A DNA stretch of 64,000 nt, from NCBI RefSeq assembly GCF_004022465.1, contig NZ_SAVA01000004.1:323222-387221 (forward strand). The letters run 5' to 3'. How positions within the stretch are numbered: the first letter of the stretch is position 1; each line of letters opens with the position of its first letter. Origin of the DNA: Rhodobacter huangdaonensis (lineage in GTDB: Bacteria; Pseudomonadota; Alphaproteobacteria; Rhodobacterales; Rhodobacteraceae). The notes beneath the pieces were generated by a model. It had not been told where the DNA came from. It did not search any database and was given only the letters and a program-made list of their open reading frames with translations. This document shows, in pieces, positions 43,591-51,282 of the stretch. Both the position numbers and the translations under genes were made by a program.

Positions 43591-44766
43591 ATGACCCTTG
43601 CCCCCGACTTCGACGAGGTGATCGACCGCGTCGGCACCCATTCGGTGAAATGGGACTGCATGCAGGACCTTTACGGCGTGAGCCCCGAAGAGGGAATCGC
43701 AATGTGGGTGGCCGACATGGACTTTCGCCCGCCGGCCTGCGTGCAGGGCGCGCTCGAGACGATGGCGGCGCAGGGCGTCTATGGCTATTGGGGCGACAAC
43801 CGCGCCTATCATGCGGCGATCGGCTGGTGGATGGCGCACCGGCACGGCTGGCAGGTCGAGCCCGAGTGGATCTTCACCACCCATGGGCTGGTGAACGGCA
43901 CCGCGATCTGCGTTGACGCCTTCACCCAGCCGGGCGACGGCGTGGTGCTGATGACGCCGGTCTATCATGCCTTTGCGCGGGTGATCCGGGCGGCCGGGCG
44001 CACCGTCGTCGAATGTCCGCTGAAGCTGGTCGATGGCCGCTATCAGATGGATTTCGACGCCTGGGAGGGGATTGTCGACGGCCGGGCGAAGATGCTGATC
44101 CTGTGCTCGCCGCACAATCCGGGCGGGCGGGTCTGGACCGCCGAGGAGCTGCAGGCAACCGCCGAGTTCGCCCGCCGGCACGGGCTGGTGCTGGTTTCCG
44201 ACGAGATCCACCATGATCTGGTGATGCCCGGGCAGCGCCACATTCCGATGGCGACGGCGACCGATTACCCGGTGGTGATGATGTCGGCGACGACCAAGAC
44301 CTTCAACATCGCCGGCACCCATTCGGGCAATGTCATCATCGCCGATCCGGAGCTGCGGGCGCGGTTCGCGGGCCGGATGGCGGCGCTTGGCATTTCGCCG
44401 AACAGCTTCGGCCTGGCGATGGCGACGGCCGCCTACAGCCCCGAGGGGGCGGCCTGGCTCGACGCGCTGATCGCCTATCTCGACGGCAACCGGAAGATTT
44501 TCGACGAGGGGGTGAACGCGATTGCCGGGCTGCGCTCGATGCCGCTCGAGGCGACCTATCTCGCCTGGGTCGATTTTTCCGGCACCGGTATGAGCGACGC
44601 CGAGCTTGCCGCGCGCGTCGAGCAGGGCGCGAAGATCGCGGCGAATCACGGGCCGAGCTTTGGCGCCGGCGGCGAAGGCTGGATGCGCTTCAACCTTGCC
44701 ACGCCGCGGCTGCGGGTGGAGCAGGCCGTCGCGCGGCTGCGGGCGGCGTTTTCCGACCTGCAGTGA
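43591..44766 (+). CDS. PatB/MalY-family PLP C-S lyase (cystathionine beta-lyase-like)
   Basis: A 391-residue fold-type I PLP enzyme of the MalY/PatB group. The start region WDCMQDLYGV...IAMWVADMDFRPP is diagnostic of that group, the PLP lysine is Lys236 (SATTKTFNIAG), and LCSPHNPGGRVW and SDEIHHDLV are conserved. Such enzymes release homocysteine or thiols from cysteine conjugates by beta-elimination. AGGAG is 9 nt before the ATG. It converges with a 114-aa gene, with stop codons 4 nt apart. Confidence 0.88.
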   Translation: MTLAPDFDEVIDRVGTHSVKWDCMQDLYGVSPEEGIAMWVADMDFRPPACVQGALETMAAQGVYGYWGDNRAYHAAIGWWMAHRHGWQVEPEWIFTTHGLVNGTAICVDAFTQPGDGVVLMTPVYHAFARVIRAAGRTVVECPLKLVDGRYQMDFDAWEGIVDGRAKMLILCSPHNPGGRVWTAEELQATAEFARRHGLVLVSDEIHHDLVMPGQRHIPMATATDYPVVMMSATTKTFNIAGTHSGNVIIADPELRARFAGRMAALGISPNSFGLAMATAAYSPEGAAWLDALIAYLDGNRKIFDEGVNAIAGLRSMPLEATYLAWVDFSGTGMSDAELAARVEQGAKIAANHGPSFGAGGEGWMRFNLATPRLRVEQAVARLRAAFSDLQ

Positions 44767-44769
44767 GGC

Positions 44770-45114
44770 CTAGAGGCGGGGCAGAAGCCCCGCCGGCGCG
44801 CCCTCGTCGCGGACGAAATCGACGGGCGGGCGATCGGTCACCGGGGTCTCGCGCTTGATGGTGCAGATCAGCTCGCCCCCCTCGATCTCCGAGGCGACGA
44901 TCAGGCAGGTCGCCAGATGGCGGCTGCCCTCATAAAGATCGACAAGCCCGCGCAGGGTGTGGATCTGTGCCGCATCAAGGGCGAAGCCGCCAGGCCAGCG
45001 CCGCAGCACCGGCCAGCTTTCCTCGCCCGCCCGGATCCGCAGTCGCGAGCGGCGCCGGCCGCCCTGTGTCGCCGCGCGCAACCCGGCGAGAAGCTCTTTT
45101 GGCAGAATCTCCAT
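44770..45114 (-). CDS. Conserved-looking hypothetical protein (114 aa)
   Basis: A 114-residue soluble protein starting MEILPKELLAGLRAATQ, with a strongly basic stretch (GGRRRSRLRIRAG) and a later WPVLRRWPGGFALDAAQI. GGAGGGGG is properly spaced before ATG 45114. No membrane segment or known motif is recognised. The ratio of charged residues and the strong ribosome site support a real gene. The frame is open far upstream only because of GC bias. Confidence 0.65.
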   Translation of the reverse strand: MEILPKELLAGLRAATQGGRRRSRLRIRAGEESWPVLRRWPGGFALDAAQIHTLRGLVDLYEGSRHLATCLIVASEIEGGELICTIKRETPVTDRPPVDFVRDEGAPAGLLPRL

Positions 45115-45285
45115 TTCCCCCTCCGGTGACCGTTCCCTGCCTCCAAGTCTGTGCAGGCGCTTGTAAAGATCAAGCGACGGTGCCGGCCGCAGCGCAGCAT
45201 GTGCCCGAAATGTGACGCCCCGCGCACGGTTGCCCGACGGGCCGGCCGCCGCTACCGTCAGGGGGGTCTTTCCGGGAGTTTTCCG

Positions 45286-46455
45286 ATGCGCCGCCTGTTC
45301 CTTGCCACCTGCCTTGCCCTCGCCGTTCCGGGGCTTGCCCGTGCCGCCGACTGCGGCGGCGATTTCGGCACTTTCGTCGCCGGGCTGAAGGCCGAGATGC
45401 GGGCCGGGGGGCTGAGCGCGGCGCAGGCCGACGCCTTCTTCCGCGGCGTGCGGCAGGACGCCCGGGTGCTGCGCGCCGACCGCGGGCAGGGCGTTTTCCG
45501 CAAGGATTTCCTTGCCTTTTCGGCCTCGGTCATCAGCCAGAACCGGCTGACGAACGGGGCGCGGATGGCGACGAAATATGCCACGGTCTTTGACCGGGCC
45601 GAGCGCAGCTATGGCGTGCCACGCGGCATTTTGCTGGCCTTCTGGGGGCTCGAGACTGATTTCGGCGCGGTGCAGGGCGATTTCAGCACCCGCGACGCGC
45701 TGGTGACGCTGGCGCATGACTGCCGCCGGCCCGACCTGTTCCGGCCGCAGGTTCTGGCCGCGGCGCGGCTTTCTGCGCGCGGCGATTTCGATCCGGCACG
45801 CAGCCGCGGGGCCTGGGCGGGCGAGATCGGCCAGGTGCAGATGCTGCCCGCCGATATTCTGGTCAACGGCGTCGACGGCGATGGCGACGGCCATGTCGAT
45901 CTGAAGGGCTCGGTGCCCGATGCGTTGCTGTCGGGGGCGAAGATGATCGCCGGCATGGGCTGGCGCGCGGGCGAGCCCTGGATGCAGGAGATCATCGTGC
46001 CCGCGGATCTCGACTGGCGCCAGACCGGGCTGAACCACGCATTTTCGACCGCCGACTGGGCGCGGATGGGGGTGCGGGCGCGGACGGGCGCGCTGGCACC
46101 GGGGCAGGGCTCGGTGCTTCTGCCGATGGGGCGCAAGGGGCCGGCCTTCATGGTCTATCCGAATTTTCAGGTGCTCTTCGAGTGGAACAAGAGCTTCGTC
46201 TATGTCACCTCGGCCGCCTATTTCGCCACGCGCCTCGAGGGCGCGCCGCGGCTTGATCCGCGCACGCCCGAGCCGGGATTGAGCGCCGAGCAGATGAAGG
46301 CGCTGCAGGCGCGGCTGACGGCGCGCGGCCATGACGTCGGCAAGATCGACGGCATCCTTGGCGAGAAGACGCGCGAAGCGGTGCAGGCCGAGCAGGCCCG
46401 CCTCGGCCTGCCCGCCGACGCCTGGCCGACCGCCGCGCTGCTGAACCGGCTTTAA
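45286..46455 (+). CDS. MltB-family lytic murein transglycosylase with peptidoglycan-binding domain
   Basis: A 389-residue periplasmic enzyme. The signal peptide is MRRLFLATCLALAVPGLARA. The transglycosylase domain (about 25-320) has the catalytic Glu in LLAFWGLETDFG and the following GEIGQVQMLPADI. A C-terminal peptidoglycan-binding domain (PG_binding_1, about 330-389) ends with KIDGILGEKTREAVQ. It cleaves glycan strands with formation of 1,6-anhydro ends. Its stop codon overlaps the stop of the converging HlyD-type gene by 3 bp. Confidence 0.9.
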   Translation: MRRLFLATCLALAVPGLARAADCGGDFGTFVAGLKAEMRAGGLSAAQADAFFRGVRQDARVLRADRGQGVFRKDFLAFSASVISQNRLTNGARMATKYATVFDRAERSYGVPRGILLAFWGLETDFGAVQGDFSTRDALVTLAHDCRRPDLFRPQVLAAARLSARGDFDPARSRGAWAGEIGQVQMLPADILVNGVDGDGDGHVDLKGSVPDALLSGAKMIAGMGWRAGEPWMQEIIVPADLDWRQTGLNHAFSTADWARMGVRARTGALAPGQGSVLLPMGRKGPAFMVYPNFQVLFEWNKSFVYVTSAAYFATRLEGAPRLDPRTPEPGLSAEQMKALQARLTARGHDVGKIDGILGEKTREAVQAEQARLGLPADAWPTAALLNRL

Positions 46456-47891
46456 TCCTCGCGGAAGGCGCGGTTGAAGTAATCGGCGAAGGGCTTCACC
46501 AGATAGCCGAGCGGCGAGCGCTCGCCGGTGCGGATATAGACCTCGACCGGCATGCCCGGCAGCAGCGTCAGCCCGCCGAGCTTCGCCAGCTCGCCCGGGT
46601 TCAGCATCACCTCGGCGCGGTAATAGGAGGCGCGCGTCGCCTCGTCGGTGATGGCGTCGGCCGAGATGTTGGTGACCTGGCCCAGAAGCTGCGGCGTGGT
46701 GCGGCTGGCAAAGGCCGAGAAGCGCAGCTGCACCGGCTGGCCGATCGAGACCTCGTCGATATGGATCGGCGAGATCCGCGCGGCGATGACCAGCGGCCGG
46801 TCCTGCGGCACGATGTAGAGCACCGGCTCGGCCGCCCGGATCACCGCGCGCGGCGTGGTGACGGTCATGCCGTAGACCACGCCCGAGACCGGCGCGCGCA
46901 GGTCGAGCCGCTCGATCTGCCCGCTCAGCGCGCGGCGCCGCTCGGCCAGTTCCAGCTCGCGATAGCCGATGTTGCGCAGTTCGGTCTCGGCATCCTCGCG
47001 CCGCTGCGAACTGAGCCGCAGGGTCTCGAGCTCGAGCTCGGTGATCCGGCCTTCGGCCTGGGCGCGCTGCGCCGTCAGCTCGCCGACCTGCCCCGCCAGA
47101 TTTGCCGCCTCGCGCTCGAGGGCCAGCACCCGGCTCGATTGCGCCAGCCCCTTCGCCAAGAGGCTGCGCTGATCGGTCAGCTCCTGCCCGATCAGGTCCT
47201 GCTGGGTGGCAAGGGCGGTCAGCTGCGCGTCGATGCCGGCGATCTGCGACTGCGTCTGCTCGCGCCGCTTCGCCACCTGTTCGAGCGATTTCGTCAGCGT
47301 GGCGAGGCGGGCGTCAAACAGCCGCTGCTGGCCGTCGACCAGTTCGGCCACGTCCGGGTCGGCCTGTGCGGCGGCCAGAAGCTCGGGCGCGAAGCTGATC
47401 GCGGCGGCGTCGGCGCGCTCGGCCTCGAGCCGGCCGCGGCGCGCCAGAAGCTCGTAGAACTGGCCCTCGACGATGGCGTGCTCCGAGCGCAGCATCTCGC
47501 CGTCGAGGCGGATCAGCGTGTCGCCGGCCTGCACATGATCGCCGTCCTGGACGAGGATCGCGTCGACGACGCCGCCGTCCGGGTGCTGCACCACCTGGCG
47601 GCGCTGGTCGACCTCGATCTGACCGCTCGCCACGACGGCGCCGGCGATCGAGCTGAAGGTGCCCCAGGCGCCAAAGCCGCCGACGAGCACGAGCAGCGCG
47701 AGGAAGCCCGCGATCAGCGTGCCGCGGGCCGAGAGATGGGGAACATGCGGGGGCGGTTCGGGCGCCGGGGCGGGGGGCCCGGTCCTTGCCGGATGTGTCG
47801 GGATCGCCTTGCGCACCAGCGCCATCGAATCGGGCGTGCCGGTGGTGGCCGGGACGGGCGGCTTCGGGTCGGAGTTCGCGCCCTGCGTCAT
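46452..47891 (-). CDS. Type I secretion membrane fusion protein (HlyD/PrtE family)
   Basis: A 479-residue adaptor. A proline-rich cytoplasmic tail (1-55) precedes one membrane helix (TLIAGFLALLVLVGGFGAW). The lipoyl-like half-motif DGGVVDAILVQDGDHVQAGD, a long coiled coil (about 150-320) and the second half LRAPVSGVVYGM and following complete the fold; the C terminus carries the type-I-specific TLLPGMPVEVYI. It bridges the inner-membrane ABC exporter and a TolC-like channel. It overlaps the exporter gene by 4 bp. No outer-membrane channel gene is nearby. Confidence 0.92.
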   Translation of the reverse strand: MTQGANSDPKPPVPATTGTPDSMALVRKAIPTHPARTGPPAPAPEPPPHVPHLSARGTLIAGFLALLVLVGGFGAWGTFSSIAGAVVASGQIEVDQRRQVVQHPDGGVVDAILVQDGDHVQAGDTLIRLDGEMLRSEHAIVEGQFYELLARRGRLEAERADAAAISFAPELLAAAQADPDVAELVDGQQRLFDARLATLTKSLEQVAKRREQTQSQIAGIDAQLTALATQQDLIGQELTDQRSLLAKGLAQSSRVLALEREAANLAGQVGELTAQRAQAEGRITELELETLRLSSQRREDAETELRNIGYRELELAERRRALSGQIERLDLRAPVSGVVYGMTVTTPRAVIRAAEPVLYIVPQDRPLVIAARISPIHIDEVSIGQPVQLRFSAFASRTTPQLLGQVTNISADAITDEATRASYYRAEVMLNPGELAKLGGLTLLPGMPVEVYIRTGERSPLGYLVKPFADYFNRAFRED

Positions 47892-49624
47892 GCCACACCT
47901 CCGGGGCCGGACTTGCGGGTGATTTCGTTCGCGTTCTGCACCATCGCGCGCAGCACCTCCTCGCGCGGGCCGAAGGCGCGGCGCAGCCCGCCCTCGAGCA
48001 TCAGGAGCGTGTCGCATTCCGCGATCGCCGCCGGCCGGTGCGCCATGATCAGCACCGCGCCGCCGGCGGCCTTCATGCTGCGCACCGCGGTGTTCAGCGC
48101 GAGGCTGCCCTCGTTGTCGAGGTTCGAGTTCGGCTCGTCGAGGATGAGCAGCACCGGGTGGCCGTAAAGCGCACGGGCGAGGCCGATGCGCTGGATCTGC
48201 CCGCCCGAGAGCCGGCCGCCGGCCTGATCGACGCGGGTGTCGTAGCCCTCGGGCAGGTCGAGGATCATCTGATGCGCCGCGGCGCGCCTGGCCGCCTCGA
48301 CCACCTGTGCGGGGTCGGGGCGGGGCGACAGGCGGGCGATGTTCTCGGCGATCGTGCCGTCGAACAGCGTCACCCGCTGCGGCAGGTAGCCGATCAGCCC
48401 GCCGAGCACGTCGGGGTCGTATTGCTCGAGCGTGGCGCCATCGAGCCGGATCCAGCCGCCCGCCGGCCGCCACACCCCGCACAGCGCGCGGGCAAGTGTC
48501 GACTTGCCGGCGCCCGAGGGGCCGATCACCCCCATGGCCTGACCGGGTTCGAGCCGGAACGAGACCATGCGCAGCGTCGCGGCGGAATGGCCGGGCGGCA
48601 CCACGGTGAGGTTGTTCGCCTCGAGCACGGCGCGCGGCCGCGGCAGCGGGGTGCGCAGGGTCTCGGCCGGGACCGAGCTGAGCAGCACCATCAGCCGGCC
48701 CCAGCCTTCGCGGGCGCGGGCGACGACCGACCAGCCGGTCACCGCCTGCTCGACCGGGGCGAGGGCGCGGCCCATCAGGATCGAGCCCGCGATCATCGCC
48801 CCCGCGGTCATCTCGCCGCGCAGCACGACGAAGGCGCCAAGCGCCAGCATCGCCGATTGCAGGAAGACGCGGAAGGTGCGGGTGAAGGTGGCAAAGCCGC
48901 CGCCGATGTCGGTGGCGCGCAGCGCGGCCTCTTCGGCGTGTGTGCGCGCCGCCTTCCAGCGCAGGAAGGAGGCGCGGCGCATGCCGAGCGCCTGCAACAG
49001 CTCTGATTCGTCGCGCAGATGGTCCGAGAGCCGGTCCGAGGCGATATGGGCGCCGGTCGCCTGCATCAGCGGCTGCATGGTCATCGACTGGTTGAGCAGG
49101 GTGACCGCGACCAGCAGCGCGCCGCCCGCAAGCGCGAGGAAGCCGAGCCAGGGATGGAAGAAGAAGATCGCGGCGAAGAAGATCGGCGACCAGGGCAGGT
49201 CGAAGAGGGCAAGGAACACCGGCGCCGAGAGCAGCTTGTGCACCGCGTCGAGGTCGCGCAGCGACGAGACCGCCACCGGGTCGTTCGGCGCGACCGCGTG
49301 GCGGCGCAGCGCCGCATCGAAGACCCGCGCCTCGAGCCGGGCCTGAAACTGCGCGCCGACCCGCGCCATGACGCGCGCGCGGACGTAATCAAGCACGCCC
49401 ATCATCGCGAACAGGAAGACGACGAGGAGAAAGAGCGCGGTCAGCGTCTCGACCGAATGGGCGCCGAGGACGCGGTCATAGACCTGCAGCATGAACAGCG
49501 GCCCGGTCAGCATCAGCAGGTTGACGAAGGCCGAGAACAGGCCGACGGACCAGATCAGCGCGTTGCTTTCCGCCCGTGCGCCGCGCAGCTCTGCCCGGCC
49601 CTTCGCGAGTTCGTCGCGTTTCAT
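47888..49624 (-). CDS. Type I secretion ABC exporter (PrtD family)
   Basis: A 578-residue fused ABC exporter. Six membrane helices lie in residues 20-310 (SVGLFSAFVNLLMLTGPLFMLQVYDRV at the start), then the ATPase with Walker A GPSGAGKST, signature RLSGGQIQRIGLARAL and Walker B VLLILDEPNSNLD. It lacks the C39 peptidase or C39-like N-terminal domain, as in PrtD-type exporters of RTX proteases and lipases. ATG 49624 follows GGAGGGGG; a start at 49690 is less likely. The exported protein is not encoded in the window. Confidence 0.92.
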   Translation of the reverse strand: MKRDELAKGRAELRGARAESNALIWSVGLFSAFVNLLMLTGPLFMLQVYDRVLGAHSVETLTALFLLVVFLFAMMGVLDYVRARVMARVGAQFQARLEARVFDAALRRHAVAPNDPVAVSSLRDLDAVHKLLSAPVFLALFDLPWSPIFFAAIFFFHPWLGFLALAGGALLVAVTLLNQSMTMQPLMQATGAHIASDRLSDHLRDESELLQALGMRRASFLRWKAARTHAEEAALRATDIGGGFATFTRTFRVFLQSAMLALGAFVVLRGEMTAGAMIAGSILMGRALAPVEQAVTGWSVVARAREGWGRLMVLLSSVPAETLRTPLPRPRAVLEANNLTVVPPGHSAATLRMVSFRLEPGQAMGVIGPSGAGKSTLARALCGVWRPAGGWIRLDGATLEQYDPDVLGGLIGYLPQRVTLFDGTIAENIARLSPRPDPAQVVEAARRAAAHQMILDLPEGYDTRVDQAGGRLSGGQIQRIGLARALYGHPVLLILDEPNSNLDNEGSLALNTAVRSMKAAGGAVLIMAHRPAAIAECDTLLMLEGGLRRAFGPREEVLRAMVQNANEITRKSGPGGVA

Positions 49625-49642
49625 CAGGATCCCCCTCCGGAC

Positions 49643-49662
49643 ATTCGGGGGCGCCCCCGAAT
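49643..49662. promoter_or_regulatory. Perfect 20-bp palindrome upstream of the type I exporter
   Basis: ATTCGGGGGCGCCCCCGAAT reads identically on both strands. It is 19 nt upstream of the exporter start, directly before its ribosome site. It could be an operator or a leader hairpin; no T tract follows. Confidence 0.5.
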
Positions 49663-49848
49663 CGGCGTTTCCCCGCCACAGTTCATTCAAATCGAGCCAG
49701 GTTTCCCGCTCGTGAACAGAAAAGCCGTTTCGGCGCCTTGTCTCAGCGATGCCACAACCTTAATTCTTGCCCCGTGGTTTACCCTTAAACGCGGCTGCGA
49801 GTCACCCTGGTTCGCTGCCGTCAGAGGGGAACGGAACGGGAGAACGGG

Positions 49849-50595
49849 ATGGCCAGAGCACTTGGCGGCGCCGCTGTGGTGGTGCTCGCACTCGTCGGCT
49901 GCGCCGCGCAGAGCGAGTCGCCGACCGGGATCAACGATCCCTATGAAAAGACCAACCGGCAGATGCATGCCTTCAACAAGGGCGTCGACGAGGCGCTGTT
50001 CAAGGCCCGCCCGGGGCAGCCGCGCACGGTCGACAACGGTTTCGTGCGTTCGGTGTCGAACGTGGGCTCGAACCTCGGCCTGCCGGGCAAGGTGGTGAAC
50101 TCGCTGCTGCAGGGGCGCCCGGAACCGGCGGTGAAGAACACCTTCCGCTTCCTGATCAATTCGACGATCGGGCTGGGCGGTGTCTTCGATCCGGCGGGCT
50201 CGTCCTTCTCGCTGCCCGAGACCGACACCGATTTCGGCGAGACGCTTGCGGTGTGGGGGGTGCGCGAGGGCGCCTATGTCGAACTGCCGGTCTTCGGCCC
50301 CTCGACCGAACGCGATGCGGTCGGCACCGTGGTCGACATCGCGATGAACCCGGTGGGGCAGGTGCTGAAAGGCGCCGATGCCGCCGCCGCCAGCACGGCG
50401 CGCGTCGCCGGCAAGGTGGCAGACCGCAAGATCCACGGCGATATCGTCGAATCCATCCTTTACGACAGTGCGGACAGCTACGCGCAGGCCCGCCTCCTCT
50501 ATCTGCAGAACCGGCGTTACCAGTTGTCCGGACAGGAGTATAACGATGCCCAGGCATGGGATCCCTATGCTGACCCTTACCAGCAGCAGCAATGA
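49849..50595 (+). CDS. mlaA: Outer-membrane lipoprotein MlaA (VacJ)
   Basis: A 248-residue lipoprotein with lipobox ALVGC (Cys18). The MlaA fold is indicated by INDPYEKTNRQMHAFNKGVD, NTFRFLINSTIGLGGVFDPA and ETLAVWGVREGAYVELPVFGP pieces in order. MlaA sits in the outer membrane with porins and passes mislocalised phospholipids to MlaC. The 3' end overlaps mlaC by 50 bp. The mlaFEDB transporter is not in this window. Confidence 0.93.
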   Translation: MARALGGAAVVVLALVGCAAQSESPTGINDPYEKTNRQMHAFNKGVDEALFKARPGQPRTVDNGFVRSVSNVGSNLGLPGKVVNSLLQGRPEPAVKNTFRFLINSTIGLGGVFDPAGSSFSLPETDTDFGETLAVWGVREGAYVELPVFGPSTERDAVGTVVDIAMNPVGQVLKGADAAAASTARVAGKVADRKIHGDIVESILYDSADSYAQARLLYLQNRRYQLSGQEYNDAQAWDPYADPYQQQQ

Positions 50596-51208
50596 ACGCG
50601 GCCTGAGCCGGGCAGGGGGGCGCCGCGCCTTCCTGCGCGGTGGCGCCGCACTGGCGGCGGCCGTCATGCTGCCCGGCGCGGCTTTCGCGCTGAACGACAC
50701 CCAGGCCCGTGCGCTGATCGGCAAGGCCGTCGACGACGTGAATTCGGCCATCGATTCGGGCAAGTCCGGGCCGGCGCTTTATGCCCTGTTCGAGAGCATC
50801 TTCGTGAAATACGCCGACGTGCCGACGATCGCGCGCTCGGCGCTCGGCGTTGCCTCGCGCTCGGCAAGCCCGGCGCAGATGGCGGCTTTCACCACCGCCT
50901 TCCGCGGCTATATCTCGCGCAAATACGGCAAGCGTTTCCGCGAGTTCATCGGCGCCCGCTTCGAGGTTGCCGAGGCGCGCCAGGTCAAGACCTTCTACGA
51001 GGTGAAGACGGTTGCCTACCTGCGCGGCCAGTCGCCCTTCGAGGTGCTGTGGCAGGTTTCGGACAAGTCCGGCAAGGATCTGTTCTTCAACATCATCATC
51101 GAGGGCGTGAACATGCTCGCGGCCGAACGCACCGAGATCGGCTCGATGCTCGACGCGCGGCGCGGTGACGTGAACGCGCTGATCGCCGATCTGAAGACGG
51201 CCGGCTGA
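50546..51208 (+). CDS. mlaC: Phospholipid-binding protein MlaC
   Basis: A 220-residue MlaC/Ttg2D protein that carries phospholipid across the periplasm. The body contains FVKYADVPTIARSALG, ISRKYGKRF and FEVLWQVSDK. The leader holds a twin-arginine motif, GRRAFLRGGAALAAAVMLPGAAFA, so Tat export of a folded, perhaps lipid-loaded protein is likely. ATG 50546 has AGGAG 7 nt upstream inside mlaA; ATG 50567 is a possible alternative. The reading frames overlap by 50 bp. Confidence 0.9.
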   Translation: MPRHGIPMLTLTSSSNERGLSRAGGRRAFLRGGAALAAAVMLPGAAFALNDTQARALIGKAVDDVNSAIDSGKSGPALYALFESIFVKYADVPTIARSALGVASRSASPAQMAAFTTAFRGYISRKYGKRFREFIGARFEVAEARQVKTFYEVKTVAYLRGQSPFEVLWQVSDKSGKDLFFNIIIEGVNMLAAERTEIGSMLDARRGDVNALIADLKTAG

Positions 51209-51227
51209 TCGGCCCAGCCGACGCATG

Positions 51228-51264
51228 AAAAAGGCGCGGTCCCGCAAGGGGCCGCGCCTTTCGC
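51228..51264. terminator. Bidirectional hairpin terminator
   Basis: AAAGGCGCGG (51230-51239) pairs with CCGCGCCTTT (51252-51261), with extra CCC/GGG pairs inside, between mlaC and the converging penicillin-binding-protein gene. Confidence 0.88.
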
Positions 51265-51282
51265 TTGCCGGGGCTGCCGCAC

